In this document: piece by piece, positions 1-13,310 of the stretch | Position numbering within the stretch: position 1 is the first letter of the stretch | Layout: every line of letters begins with the position of its first letter | Origin: Diprion similis | Taxonomy: Eukaryota; Arthropoda; Insecta; Hymenoptera; Diprionidae | Assembly: GCF_021155765.1 (NCBI RefSeq) | Contig: NC_060112.1 | Location: 7,874,001-7,938,000 of the forward strand | Direction of reading: 5' to 3' | Length of the DNA stretch: 64,000 nt | The notes under the pieces: model-generated | The model's input: the letters and a program-made list of their open reading frames with translations, nothing else | Told to the model about the DNA's origin: nothing | Databases searched by the model: none | Translations under genes and position numbers: made by a program

Positions 1-1640
1 GATAACTACGCACGATGATTTCCGATCAAACTCTTTTCCAAAATGTCACCATACTTTTACCTTCTTGAAAAATGGATATTTCTGATCGTTATTCATCAAC
101 TAATCTAGCATCATTTTTCTAATTTTACGAGACTTCGATCAATTGTAGATAATGTTACCTATATTGATCTAGGCTTCCACAAATAATTCCTGCATACTTA
201 CCTTCAAATATGTATAGAACATACAGTTTCATACAAAATTTTTTTTTTAAATATTTTATAACACAAAATTGACGAAGTAAAAGTTTGTAAAAGTGTAGTA
301 GAAAATACTCTAGTTACATCTAAAATATACTATTTCCCGACTATTCTCAACCTATGAAGATCTTCCGAAGTTATCTTAGCGCAAACGTTTTTATGAAAGA
401 AATAATTTTTCGTACTAAATATTCGGCGACTATTTTTTCATTCACCAGAATTAAGCTCACGAAAGTCGCGTACGTGCGTGGAATGTATGATGCACCGCAA
501 AAACAAACAGGCATAGTTAGCTCTTGAATAGAAATTTTCAAGTTCCAATGACAGAACCAGTATTAGACCTACGTATTTCGTAATCGATTCTTTCATTAAT
601 GTTATGCTAATCGAAGTATGCTGGAAACCCTTAGTAATTGTAGAGGTATAATTGGACGTTAAAAAACGAGGTGCAAAAATTCGAAAGTCCTTAACCCCAG
701 TATTTTCCAAGTTTTTGCAACCGTTTACGCACTACTAATCACACGAATATCTTTTAGTTTCTTTAGCGAATAGTAGGAGAGCGCGGGGAATGTATTTTAT
801 ATTAATTAAAATTTGAATTCACAACAGCGGAAATGAGGTAACGGATATATTCATATCTCGTATCTCGATCTTCGTACATGTAGTCCGAATACTTACACTA
901 CAGGAATTTCAAAGTCAGCCAAGAAGAAAACGATCGTTTTTCGAGAAGAGCATGAGAGCGAATTTCAAAAATACTCGGAAACAAAAATAAGAGTAAGAAA
1001 TGAAAAAATTATAAAAAAAACTGTCAGCTGTTTTGAATTTGGATATTTTTTACCTCACTTGAGCTTGTCTGTAGTATGTTTCTGAATGTTATAGGTCGGT
1101 ACAAAATTGATAATCAACCGTCTGCAGACGATTTTTAATGAGATCCTTTTTCAGAAGTTTTAGTTACCATTTCCACCGTAATTCAGCCGTGAGATTGTAT
1201 AAAAAAATCAATGAAATAAGATTTCTCATTAAAGAAACGAAGTCATTTACTTCCTAGCTGAATGTGTGTTGAATTGAAAATACAACTGAAATTACGTTTT
1301 GTGATACAAATTCGATTTTTAATGAAATAAGTACGATTCAAAAAAATTTTCAAACATCCGATGTGACACATGAGAATGTTTCAATAACCATTCATACCAA
1401 AATAACATCGGCTTTTAATTTTTGAACCTTTTTTCATTCGCAAAAATCTCCCCACTTCGGTTCTAAGTTTATAAAAATTATGGTATCTGACAAAGAATTT
1501 TTCCAATTTTTAAACTGTATCGATCAAAACAGTTATTTAAAAATATTGTAAAAAATTGAAATCGATTAAAAAAAATCTAACAAACAAACTGAGTGACTTT
1601 AAAAGTGAGAAAAATCATATAAAAATTCAGACTATTCTCT
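1..1640. other. AT-rich non-coding stretch, no gene seen
   Basis: Open frames here are short, have atypical composition and show no paired splice signals or signal peptide. Poly-A and poly-T runs are common. I see no gene, RNA gene or terminal-repeat element. Confidence 0.5.
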
Positions 1641-1681
1641 TGTCTAATCTGGTGATTCATTTTTCGTCACATTCGGCGCCA

Positions 1682-2079
1682 TGGACAAATTTCTTTCAGC
1701 AAGATCCATTTGTTGCAGAGATGCAGCTCAGCCTGGTTCCGGATACGAAGCAGAGGAATGACGGTGTCTCGAGTGTCGTAAAAATCCAACCGACCTTGAG
1801 GGCTGGCCAGAGATCACTTTGAAGCTGGGACTTCGGGCCACATCACTTCAGTTCTGGGCAATCTGTGGTTCGACAAGATGCGATCCGCGGTATATAGCAA
1901 AGCCCTGGAGTCAAAACCCAGCTTGTTTCAAAGAGAACTCCGGGCTGATAGGTTATACGAGTTGTGCAACACGTTTCGTGTCTCGATGCGTGTCTCTTGA
2001 ATCAAAGTGCATCGCAGAAGATCATACTGGATGTTGTAACACAATAATCACGCAGAGAGGATCGAAATTCTTCGACTAG
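1682..2079 (+). pseudogene. Broken Cys-rich reading frame (possible gene relic)
   Basis: A GC-richer island in very AT-rich surroundings. One frame runs from an ATG at 1682 through about 26 codons to an in-frame TGA near 1760. It then stays open, with coding-like composition, to a TAG at 2077-2079. The downstream part (about 106 codons) has roughly ten cysteines, including CLEC, CDPR and GCC clusters, plus several tryptophans, as in a secreted disulfide-rich domain. No signal peptide precedes it. The family is not recognised. It may be a decayed copy of a Cys-rich gene, or an exon whose splice sites I did not identify. The single TGA argues against an intact gene. Chance openness cannot be excluded. 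Confidence 0.25.
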
Positions 2080-2089
2080 CCGACGCTCA

Positions 2090-4160
2090 GCTGCGAAAAT
2101 TATAAGGAAAACTTCCTACCGAAGGTTGGTTGTTACAAAATAAATTTAAGAGGAGGATTATAAGCCTGCAAGTGCAATTTTTTTCACGAACAATTCTACA
2201 GACGATTTCAAACGATAAATGAAAAAGAAATTGTTTTTCTTGGCCTTTCTTTTTTTTTTTTTTTTTGTTGTTGTTTTCTTTTTCACCCTGGCACTTACAA
2301 CCTTGTTCAAATCTACTCATCAATTTATGAAGACTGCCCAATATGAAGAGAGATCTTTTTTTTATATTTATGACTAGAAAAAATATATTCAGTTTGTGAG
2401 CTGGCTAAATAGCCTCCTATTATATCGTTGTTATTAGAAATATGTCATTTCTTTTCGCGTCCAAGTTGAGTTGTGTAATCAGTTAGTCACAATTTAGAGA
2501 GCGCTAATTATCTAGAAAAAGAATCCGTTTCAGTATTGTTTACAGATAAACCGACCATAATTAAATACTTGTTCATAGGAATAAAAATAATTTTATTGAA
2601 AATTAAAAACTCTCGAATATGTACTAAGTACTTATGTACTAAATAATATATATATATATTTCCTTGCTATTTTATCAGTACATAAATCAAACAATTTTCG
2701 ATAACGGTTCGTCGGGAGTAAGCGTTCAGTTAGCAGTTGAAATAAATGTTTCAACGGTAGGAAAGTAGATTGACATAATCCCTCAAAAACGATAGAAAAT
2801 AAATGAAGGAATCTTATTTCAAAATGTTATCGGCTGCACCGCTGGAATGTATGTATTCATTCATAACGATTATAATTGATGCAATTTGAATTTATTGCAA
2901 TTTTAACCTGTACAGTGAAATGCAATGAATTTCGTGTGAGACAATTTGAAAAAATTTCGCATTTTAGTGTCAAGCTAGATTTGTTGGTCAACATCAATCC
3001 TTCGCATTGACGATGATTATATTATCGTGTCAAAATCGAATGAGTCTACATTTAACGAAACGAATTTTGCTATCGATCATTACCACGTTTTTATCGTATT
3101 TCCAAATTTTTTACCCAACAATTTTCTATTTCGTCGAATATCAACGTATACATAAATTTAAAAATTATACGTAAGTGAAAGATGTTGGTTTTTTTTTTGT
3201 TTCACAACGTCGCCATCGTAAACCTTGATTTTTTGAATGTTCTATAATCTACTAGTGAAGCAGACGGTTCCCTACTCTTCAGACGAGTGAAAAATCGCTA
3301 TTACACGTTGCAAAATATTGTCCAACGACGTAATCGGTGCTCAGTCAAGTCATCGACGCATATTTTAAAACTCGTCGCGTGGCTGTTAGAGCTCAGAATT
3401 ACAATCGTTTATCTCCTTTCTCATACTGTGGCTATCAGATTCCAAGATTTCAGTTTATTTTCATATTCCTTCGGCTTATTACCGAACATCTTACGTATAC
3501 ATATTGCGGATCGAGGGACCAGCTGAGTGTCTCATTGGGATTTCACCGGTCCGAGAAAGTCATTAAACTCTGGCAGAAATATCAAGGTGGGCAGCTAGGA
3601 CATCGTCAAATTTTTACATTCAATGCAGACGATCGTCTATAATCCTTATCCGCATGAGTTACTTGGATCAAACAATATCTGTTTTCACGTGTAATACCGA
3701 AAGCTATTTTCCAAGCAAATTCACCTTATCGAGCAATACCAACGGTCAGAAACATTAAGTTTTTCAATTTCAGCGTCTCATCCACGTATACAGAGTGTTA
3801 ATCGTGTAGCTGCGATCTAAAGATTAGCGAAATTCTGCAGACGAAAGTGATTCGACAGCGCGAATATTCGAATTGTCTTCATTTGGAGTGCGTTGGCCTT
3901 TCGCGCTGACGCAACAACATTTCAATTCCAAAAATGAAAATCCATCCGACCCAAATACTAATGATCAGTTGCCGTCATTTTTTAAAACAAATATCTCAGG
4001 AAGTCTGTCAAAAATTTTATGGACGGAATATTTGTCGCTACGTAAGTCACGTGTAATTTCAAATTAGATGATATATAAGTGGGAAGGATGTTATTCCTAC
4101 ACGTTTTCGAATGTAAACTTCTCCGTTGACACTTGTGAGCGTAAAAATTAATATCCATTA
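2090..4160. other. Non-coding stretch with homopolymer runs
   Basis: Contains a T-rich tract at about 2248-2285 and a short TA repeat at about 2647-2660. Two overlapping open frames at 3287-3642 in different frames lack any splice or signal-peptide support, so I do not call them genes. Confidence 0.45.
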
Positions 4161-4165
4161 ATAAC

Positions 4166-5220
4166 GTGCGGCGACAATATACAAACTTACAAAAGCTAGT
4201 CTATCAATTAACGCCGAAAGACTATCACCGCCAGTTTTTGATGCATAAGAATTACAGCACAGCCTTAGAACCGTGGCCAATGAATCGGCCCGCAAGAAAA
4301 CAGCTGTTATGTAAGTCGGAAGGGGGACTTGTCGAGTTTAGTGAATGGACCGAAAGAGAATGGAAGAGAAGATTGAAGGAAAATAGTCTTGGGAATGGAA
4401 TCGCGTCCAGCCAGCCTTAAGCCATCGGTCTCGTTCATGGCACCCACCAGAAAGACGCCATTGGCCAAATCACGGTCTTCAGTAAGGTCCCAATGCGCAC
4501 TGTGTTGACTTCTTGGAAAACGTGGTAACTCTTGAAAATCGAGATATCAGAGCGATGAGCCTGGATGGACGGCTGATTTCTGCTCGAGGTAAAACGTGCT
4601 GTGCGTGCTTCAAGGGTCCCCTAATCGCCAGTGAGTTTGGAGTTGAAGTGCTGAAATGTAACAGCTCGAATTACTCGTGGAACTGAAAGAACTTTGACCA
4701 TTTGTACAAAAAACGACGTTACAAGCCGCATTGCGCCACAAGAAAAGTGAGTGAACACTCCCCGACCTTCCATTCATCCTTTTTCCTTTGGAGTGTTAAG
4801 GCACCGGCACCGAGCCTTGTTTACTTCTACTTGGTTGAAGTTAGTTGAATGTTCACATCTTAGTCCAGCAGCTGATAATTGGCTGAGAGGCTCGAGCACT
4901 GGGGTCTTATTGATAGTCAATCTGGTCAACCCACCACTGCATATTCGATGATAAAGGTAATTGAGTTGTGATTTGAAACATCCTTCAAATTTTGGCCCAG
5001 TGATCCATATGCCACTGTCACTTTATAAGTTATTCCAGTGTTGGGATAACAAATCCAAGTCAATGTACACAATGAAACGAAAGTGTCCAATTGGACTGAC
5101 TCTAAATTTGACACTTACTAGTCATGACGTTGTTTTGCATTTAGACAGTCAAGTGTTACAAGGTTCAGGCTCACGTGTAATAGTCTTAGGCAAATGGGTT
5201 GTTACTGGGATATATTAAAG
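4166..5220. other. GC-richer stretch, origin unclear
   Basis: Base composition rises clearly above both flanks. Several moderate open frames occur on both strands: + strand 4166-4420, 4751-4951 and 4961-5218, and a minus-strand frame across about 4310-4510. None shows a recognisable domain or good splice sites. It could be a relic of a mobile element or a degraded gene; I cannot tell which. Confidence 0.3.
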
Positions 5221-8200
5221 AATGTTTTAGAGACGCCTAACAAATATTTTTTGATAGTTGAAGGCTGAAGCAATGCGCTATCTGGTTAAGTTTTGGCATA
5301 AGTATTACGTGTGTCTCGTTTTACGCATGGCATAAAGTATCTACCTAGCAGTGAGATTTTAATCTCGCTAATGAAAAGTTTCGTTGACCGAATAGTGTGA
5401 TGTCATCATTGCGCAGCCTTATGTAAAATCACATAGCTATAAATTCTTTACGGATGCTTAAAAAAGAAGTGAACGGATGTACCTCAATTTTTGTAACCAA
5501 ACTTGTCTATACATTGAAGATATCGTTGTATTCTTGAGATGATTCGTAATGGCAAATATTATGCGCGCATACAACTTCGTTCTGACAAACTTCCTGGAAT
5601 ATTTCGTTTCTGCGACTACGAGCTTAGCACACATTGACACAGTTCTTATCTACCCTCTGGGAACTGAATACTGTGGTTACGGTAGAAAAAGTAGGCAACA
5701 AAAATATTCAGAATGTCAAAAAATCACATTTTAAAAACATATTATTCTTGACCTGCCTTATATTGCTGTCGTGAACTAAGATCAGCTGGCAGTTGAGTTC
5801 GAGATGACATTGAATTGACAGAATCAGGTTAACTGAACGTTCAATCAAACTTAGAAGTATAGCCAAGAGCAGATTACTTCTGTCGCAAGGAATGAAACTA
5901 CTAGTAATTGATCACTTGATTTTAAGGTATTGTGGGACGTACACTCCCAACCAAAAGTGTGTCTCGGTGAAAATATTAAATACTTCGCAATGAGATGAAA
6001 ATCTGAAGAAAAAATCAATCGTAACCAAGTTGATATGGTAATTCGTTTTGAATTATAATAATGCCAAAAAGTTGCTAATGAATTGTTGAAACAAAAATTT
6101 GTGTAGCAAATTTCTAGTGATTTTTTTTTTTATTCCATGTAAAATAGATTCATTGATTTTTTTGAATATCCATGATTTTTTTGGAATGTTCAGTGATTTT
6201 TGAAAGACTTGTTTCCCAAAATTTTCTAACGCTCTATTTATCAAACTATTCGTTCCATGCCTCTAAAACTTCTTCAGTATAATGTATAACCATTCGACGA
6301 AAATTTTTCAAATTTTTTTAATTCTTGCAAACGAGTTATTCAAAATAGCCGGAAATTCCAGAAGAATTCATAAGTATTCAGAAAAGTCACCAAGATTCAT
6401 GTGATAAAGGCGCATCTGAATGAATTGCTTTCATTTAAGCGACAAATAGTAGAATTAGGAAGCAACCAATATTGAAGGAAATTGGGAAAAAAGCATTTCA
6501 ATCGTTGATGATTGATGACAAAGAACATTTTTATATTTATTGAACTACTTACCTTTAACATTTATTTGAACTACTTTATTACAGTCTTGATATATTCAAT
6601 ATTCGAAAATGCTTGCAAGAACAAACGATGCAGGTTTCTTATAAGTGTTGAGTCGATAGGCTTAGGCAAGACGTACGTTTGGTTAAAAAAAATGTCAAGG
6701 ATTAGTGAAATCAATTAAAAATTGAAGATCACTTAGATTTCGTTCAAATTCAAATAAGCAATTGATCGGATCGAAATTTCACGAACTTCGGCTTTTAGCG
6801 GATACGCTTAAGTTATCTAACTTACAATTAGCACCGTTTCGCAACAGCTAATTCATACGTTAAAAATAATCCAGGACATATAAGAGCAGTAAAAAAAAAA
6901 AGAAAAAAAAAAACGAACGGCCAGCGGGCAAAGTTCTGCTGACTCAATTTACTCGCCATGGTCACCAGATTCTAGAATATTATTACAAGCGTTTTGTGGT
7001 CAGAGATCATTCCATGGATAATTGAGGGGTAAAGTGTTACAAGGATTTCTACCGATTGCATTTATGAGGCTTGCGTCCTAGCTCTCCATGTGTATGTATT
7101 ATATTCATTCGTACAACATCAGCTCGTGAAATAGTGTCGTCGGCAAAGATTATCATGTGCGGAATGATGAAGTACGAAACAAGCGGAATTTTTACTTTGG
7201 TTAATATATTTCGTAAAATGTATGATTGAGTAATCTGATGTATGAAAACATTCTTGAAATCTGATGAAATGCGACTCTGGCATTCCGTCGAATTCAACTC
7301 AAACCCTTGACCTGTTCAGACGGTTTGTATACATGAAAAATTTTGCAATTCCAAATATGCATACTTACCTATACGTATAAGCTCTCAATACAAATCTGAA
7401 TCTAAGAGTGTTTTGACCGATCAGTTCATGACAGTTTTAGTCGTTTTATTCATGATCTTTAAAATCGCTTTAAAAATGATTTTGGAATATTTTTTGGTCC
7501 ATTAACAACAGTTTGACAAAAGGTCCTGTCTGACGTCTCTGATGCTGAAGTATATCTATATAAATCAAAAACAGTAAAATTGAATTTTATATAACTTTTT
7601 CGATCATCATTCTGAACGAAGATGAAAAAAATAAATGACTAAATTCTATTTTCAATACTCTACTTTATGCAGACTCGAAACACATGTTGGATGGTCTACA
7701 GAGAGTAATGACCTTCAGTTCAACATCAGCACAAATCTTTGGCAATATTCGAATGTTAATCGCCCGTCGTTCAAACATTGTTTATATAGTTGATAAACGG
7801 CTTTTCATCACAGACGCTTGGCGAGGCATTCGAAAAGGGAATGCCTGTGGAAACGTGCTAAAAAGTAAAGTCAACTGACAAATTCTCGTACGCGTAAATA
7901 CATTCTGATTCCTTCACATAGTCTTTGTTTTAAAATTGAAATAAAATGAAATGAAAATTAATCGTCCATGGTTATTTTTAGAAGAATTAGTTAAAATCGT
8001 TGATGGCCATTGAAAAAAATATATGAAATCTAAGTTTTCCACCGTATTTTATATTATCATGACCATCCAAGATTTGATGACGAAATTGTCATCGATCTAT
8101 AAAACCGCAAGTGAGTTGTAATTTCCATGTCCGTATAGTGTTGTTATAAAAACATTTGGAAAAGTCACCTAGACACATACTGACGCAAATGGTTGATTCT

Positions 8201-8600
8201 AAGGTCATTTCGTGCTTAAACTTTCGAAGAAACTTGCCTAACGCCATTATATAACCATAGATTAGGTACATAAAATGAAGAAGTATGAAAAATTCAAACA
8301 CCAAACAATTGGAACGTCGTGTTTTGGAAGAAAGATGATTGTTCAACTGCAAGTAATTGAATTACACTCATTTTGTAATATATGTATATCTAGCTTATAT
8401 TCCAGAAGGCATATTGTTGTAGCCTGCAACCGTCTGTTCATGTTTCAATTTCAGTTTAATCGATAAACGAAAAAGTAGGACTTAATTGTTTTTAGCTTAT
8501 TTGCTTCGTAGTAAAAAATCGAACGTTACTAATTGTGAGGCTCAATCGATTATGACTCGGCATCGGTAAAGGAATGGGTTTAAGAAAATGTTGATTATAC
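5221..8600. other. AT-rich non-coding stretch
   Basis: No gene supported. A degenerate short tandem repeat of a TGATTTTTT-centred unit of about 21 bp (about three copies) lies near 6145-6215. An A-rich tract lies at about 6890-6915. Confidence 0.45.
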
Positions 8601-8637
8601 AATCGCAAGCAATATAACACGAAATGGCGGTTGTCCA

Positions 8638-8707
8638 CCACGTGGTCAATTCGACAGAGAGTGAAAGTAAGGTGCGTCTTCTGTATTATCGAATCCTCCA
8701 CGTGGTC
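8638..8707. promoter_or_regulatory. Two identical CCACGTGGTC sites exactly 60 bp apart
   Basis: The 10-mer CCACGTGGTC occurs at 8638-8647 and again at 8698-8707. Each holds the palindrome CCACGTGG with a CACGTG E-box core, the known binding core for bHLH factors of the Myc/USF/bHLH-PAS type. The stretch around them is GC-richer than its surroundings, and a good splice donor (CTG then GTAAGA) follows at about 8721. Together this looks like a promoter or 5' exon region, possibly of the + strand gene beginning at 13311, but no direct link is visible. Confidence 0.3.
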
Positions 8708-9939
8708 GCGGTCGTTGCTGGTAAGACACTCTGGCTACGTGCTAACTGGACACCTGCAGTTTCGAGGAGGTGCTTTGTGTGCGAAAAAAATTAACCATAT
8801 TCGATCTCGGTGGTTCCATTATCACTTTGGAACGGTACAATTATCAGGGCGAAACGCTATGGATTATTGCCGAGTAACAGTGAAATGATTTGGTCCAGTG
8901 AAGGGGCAACAAACGTCGTAACGGTATGTGCTCGTCATTCTGTAGATCAGTTCTCTGATTATTGCAATCACCTGTCAGGTATTGCACACTGAAAATCAAA
9001 TTTATATTTGAATGAAATTCAAATGTGTGTTGAACCAGTATCGATAGTTGTTGATAATCAGCATTATCATGGTTTTTGTCATATTCAATTCCACTCTCTT
9101 TTTGGTTTTATCTGTAGGATCGGAAATTGAATGATACAATCTGATTCAATCGACATTTGAATAAGCAGAGTTACTGTTCTTCGTCCAATTTAATTTATTG
9201 AGATGTACGTCAATTGCATTATTTGATTGCGATTTTTTTGTCTAAGCAAACATTGAAGTAGACTAGACAATAATCTAGATTTGAATAGATTTTGTAGATG
9301 AATAAGATATTTTCCTAGATAGTTTCTGTGGTACTTTTGTAAACGAATGAAAAATTTTTGTTATTGCTCACAAATTTAACGTACGTAGCGAAAGGTTTTT
9401 GCGTCCGAGATGATTTGGGGGGAATAATATTTTGGCGACAAGGTAAGAGTGTGAGACAATGAACAGTCCTTGGAAGTTAAAATTTCAAGGACATTATGCA
9501 CTTCAAATCTTGTGAGAACTTTTCGCATAAATTAATCTCGATATCCATGTAACGATTTTACAGTCGCGATATCAGAGTATAACAAACTCAGATGTTAGTC
9601 TATTATACGCTTGACGTTCAAGTACTTAACCACATCAAACCAAGGATGATTCAAACGAATCGATATTCATTCAAAAATCAAATACTTTCAATACTTGGCC
9701 ATTATTTCCAATGGATGAATCCTGTGACACTAAACTTCTTATTCGGAATTCAGTGAACTTGTTCTGAAGTTTCATAAGCCAGGATCGTCTTGGAATGACA
9801 TTCCATGCACGTGGAGCGGGCCATCACGTAGTTGAAATATAGTGTCGAAAATAATGTTACGTCAGAAGTGAACCCCAGAAAGAGCACCGCATATGTACAC
9901 CATGTTGACCAGCGATCTCTGCGAACCATAGCGACTGTC

Positions 9940-9994
9940 AGTTTTTGTTTTACCTCGTCAGATGTCAGATAATGCCAGAGAAACTGGATCGATC
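9940..9994 (+). other. Possible non-coding first exon of gene A
   Basis: A TCAGTT initiator-like motif at 9938-9943 (arthropod Inr consensus TCAGT[T/C]) is followed by a strong splice donor GTAAGT at 9995. The first coding exon at 13311 begins at its ATG immediately after a CAG acceptor, so gene A must have at least one upstream untranslated exon. This is the best candidate I see. No TATA box is present at -30. Transcript evidence would be needed to confirm it. Confidence 0.3.
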
Positions 9995-9999
9995 GTAAG

Positions 10000-12900
10000 T
10001 GATTGATTCATTTGAATTTTTTGTGATAGATTATTTACTGTGAGATTTAATAATAAGAAACTGAGTGCCTAACTTCACCATTTATTCTTGTTCGTCAATG
10101 TACCTTTAGATTCGTCTAAAAAGTACTTAGTGAAACTGAACGCCTGTAGATTTAGTCACTTCAATAACGTGTGTGATGAAGTTAACGAAGAGAAGAATAA
10201 AAAATGGATAAACAAGAAAAGGATAAACACTTTTTTGCGCAAGTATAAATGAATAAATCTTCCGTTGATGAAATGTTTAGAAATATTCTAAAGCGTAACA
10301 AAATTTCAATAATTTTCGGAACTTCTGAAAATCACAGAACCGTCTTTAAAATTCCAAGCCTCGCCTGAAAAAATCTACTTTTTCAGCATTTCGTTATCAT
10401 GTTCGCAGCACCAGTTTTGGAGTAGGTATAATTACTAAGAGTGGACAAAAAGATAGAATTCCTCACATTAACTTTTGCTGATTTCTCATTCTTGTCACGG
10501 TTGCGTTTTATTTCCAATATTCCTACATTTTATACTTGTCAAGTTATAACCATTAAATAGGTAAAATATACGAACTGAGTAGAGTATATTGAATTATTTT
10601 CTCACATTCTAATCGTGTTTCAGTAATTAGGCATTTCTCAATGACGTTTCGTACAGTTGCATGACTTTGTTCACACGGAGAGCTGTCCATTTTTGATTAG
10701 CGTAAGAAAAAGCTGAATGAAGATTAAATAATCCATGTCGTCATGGGTATTCAATGCAAGCAAAATTTCAAGAATTGATGTAAAAGTCGGTTTGGATTTT
10801 CTTGAAGTAGGTCATGCGTTATCGTTAGTCACAGATTGCATGAAACGACTAAGTAAAAATTGAATACGGATGACGATGCTTTCAGTATGAAGAGTTCATA
10901 ACCGGAAAACCAAAATTGTACGGATCAGATAAGAGTTGTAACGAATTACAAATTCAGATACGCAAATATTTAAAAGTGACAGACATCTCTGATAAACTGG
11001 TAATAAATAAAATAATATCATTGTATGCTTAAGATGAAGTTTTTTCACGATACTGAACATTTTATGCAAGACGATTAGTTTCAAGTATAACGCGTAAGCC
11101 ATGAAACATTCTTGCACAATCACAGTACAGCTGTATTAGTATGTGCGCCAGAGCAAAACCAATTCGTTGAAAGTAATTCGTGACGAAACTAACAATGAGC
11201 AATAAGCTGAGTAGTTGAATGACGTTAACAAGAATCTACAGTATTCCCATTTTCTCAGTTTTATTCTCTCCCCAGAGTTTTCATGTTTTATAACCTACTT
11301 AAGTATATCTACAAAGGACATAATCCAATCTGTATAAATCATTGATATACTTGAACGTTTTTTTTTTAAATCGCGAAGTAGAACTCAATTTTTAGGGTGT
11401 TGTTTGAAGTTTCATTAATAAAATAAATATTTTTATACTCATCACATTTTTAATATTCAATTTTTTTATTGCAAGATTGCTTCTTTTGGGGCCTTGAACA
11501 TTTTAAACCGGGTTCTGAAGGAGAAATTATGATACTTGTAACGCATCATTTAAACTCCAAATCAAGGCGTGTCAATAAAGTTGCGAAGTAGGTGTAGATG
11601 TGTAGGGGTAATTGTAGTGTTAAGCGTCAAGAAAGCATCTTGATCCCCTTTTACATCAGCTGTTATTAGCATAAAGAAACGTATCGCGGGTGGCTTACCA
11701 ACATTACCTCAAGTAATCCTGAGAACATTACAGGAAAAGTGATATTCACGTAATTCAAACTTATTAATTACGTTTTATAACATAGGTGAGGCTGATTCGC
11801 CTGCAATAAATGATGCTGAAAAATTCTTCATCGTCCATTATTACATTTATATTCATATTATGTAAACGCCTGAAGGACGATGACAATTTGCGTGTAAACT
11901 CTTCAGTATACAGTCGTTACGAAACGGTGATTATCGCAATAGGTTTTCTCGCAGAAATTCGATGGAGATTTCCCGTACTTTCTCCGTAACCCCATAACCA
12001 GGTATGTGCTTTCAGGCCGAAGTGATTTTTCTCACATGAAAATGATAAGTTATTGTGATTTCTATACCTGCACCTATTATAATTAGCAACACGCAATATG
12101 TTGGCGGTGATAGTAATAGACGAATGATAGTGGGAAAGAGGAAAAGCGTTACGAAATCGAATTCGTACTACTTTTTCACGATGGGAACCGCTTCCTGTTC
12201 ATGTACTGCGGAAAGTCATAATTTTAAGTATCTGTATTATTTTACAACAGATAGGTTAAAATTCGTTAGGTAGCTGAAGATATACGCAGTAAAAAATATA
12301 CCACGAAAAAGTGAATAATTTATAACCGTGAAATTAACTTGACTCACTCAATGTCTATTAAATATAGCTTAAAGTATGCTAACGGAATGGTGCAGACATT
12401 TAAGCTATCAAAAGACAAGGATGTTAGGTATGGTATACTTTATCGAATATGCTAGCCAAATTTGTTTGTCGACAGATACATTTTTTTTCAACAGAAACGG
12501 CATTTCGTTCAGGAAAAAAATGGTCGAAACAATAACTTGTGTTATCAAGCAGAACTAGATTCATTTGAATTAATGAAACATTCATAACCATGTTAGATCG
12601 CTATACTCAGTTGTTTGAATAAATTTTGTTTGTGTGTATGAACGTGAGACTGAGCGTACAGTCTATACCAAAAAATGTAAAAGTATGAAGCAAATTTGTA
12701 AAATCAGCGATACACATCAATTATCGTTTATTCGAGGTGATTTCTTTTTAAGGTAAAACAAAGTTGAGAATAAACGAATCTCAGCTGGAAAAAACTCGTT
12801 CACTTTTTAATTTTTGAGTAACTACATTACAGTATGATTTTTGAAATGCCAAAAATGTAACGTTTGCCGAATTTTCTTCAATTACTACCTACTTTGTGCA

Positions 12901-13310
12901 GTAAATCAAATCTTACAATTCACTTTTTGAGCTATACTACCTTATTTTCTGTGAGAAATCATATCAATGTTACTTAAAATTGGTGCCTTATGACCGGTGT
13001 AAAATCCATTCACAAATAAAATGAATAACGATTTATAAAATTAAACGAAAAACATGGCTTTGGCGTTAAGAAAGCGAAATAGTAACGTCACTTTCCGCAA
13101 ATATTAGTAACTCTTGTTATTCTATTTACGATTGCAGTGAATTATTTTCCATGTTGTAGAGACATTTTTCAAATAAATAAGAATCTTGCCAAATTATATG
13201 CATCAGTTTCATAGCGCTCCCCATAGAATTATAAAGCCAACCATTGAATAGACCGTATGTATACTAAGTCACAAGAGAGCCACTGGTAATTCTGAAATAT
13301 TCAATTACAG
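10000..13310. other. Probable 5' intron or intergenic stretch before gene A
   Basis: AT-rich, with no supported coding exon. The open frames at 10896-11123 (minus) and 12055-12558 (plus) lack splice context and have random composition. Confidence 0.35.

Noticed and set aside
3287..3642. Overlapping 79- and 101-codon frames
   Set aside because: Competing frames over the same bases, no domain, and no splice or promoter context.
7049..7297. Minus-strand frame containing FADD, like a reverse-transcriptase YADD/FADD motif
   Set aside because: Only the four residues match. The surrounding sequence lacks the other polymerase motifs and the frame is short.
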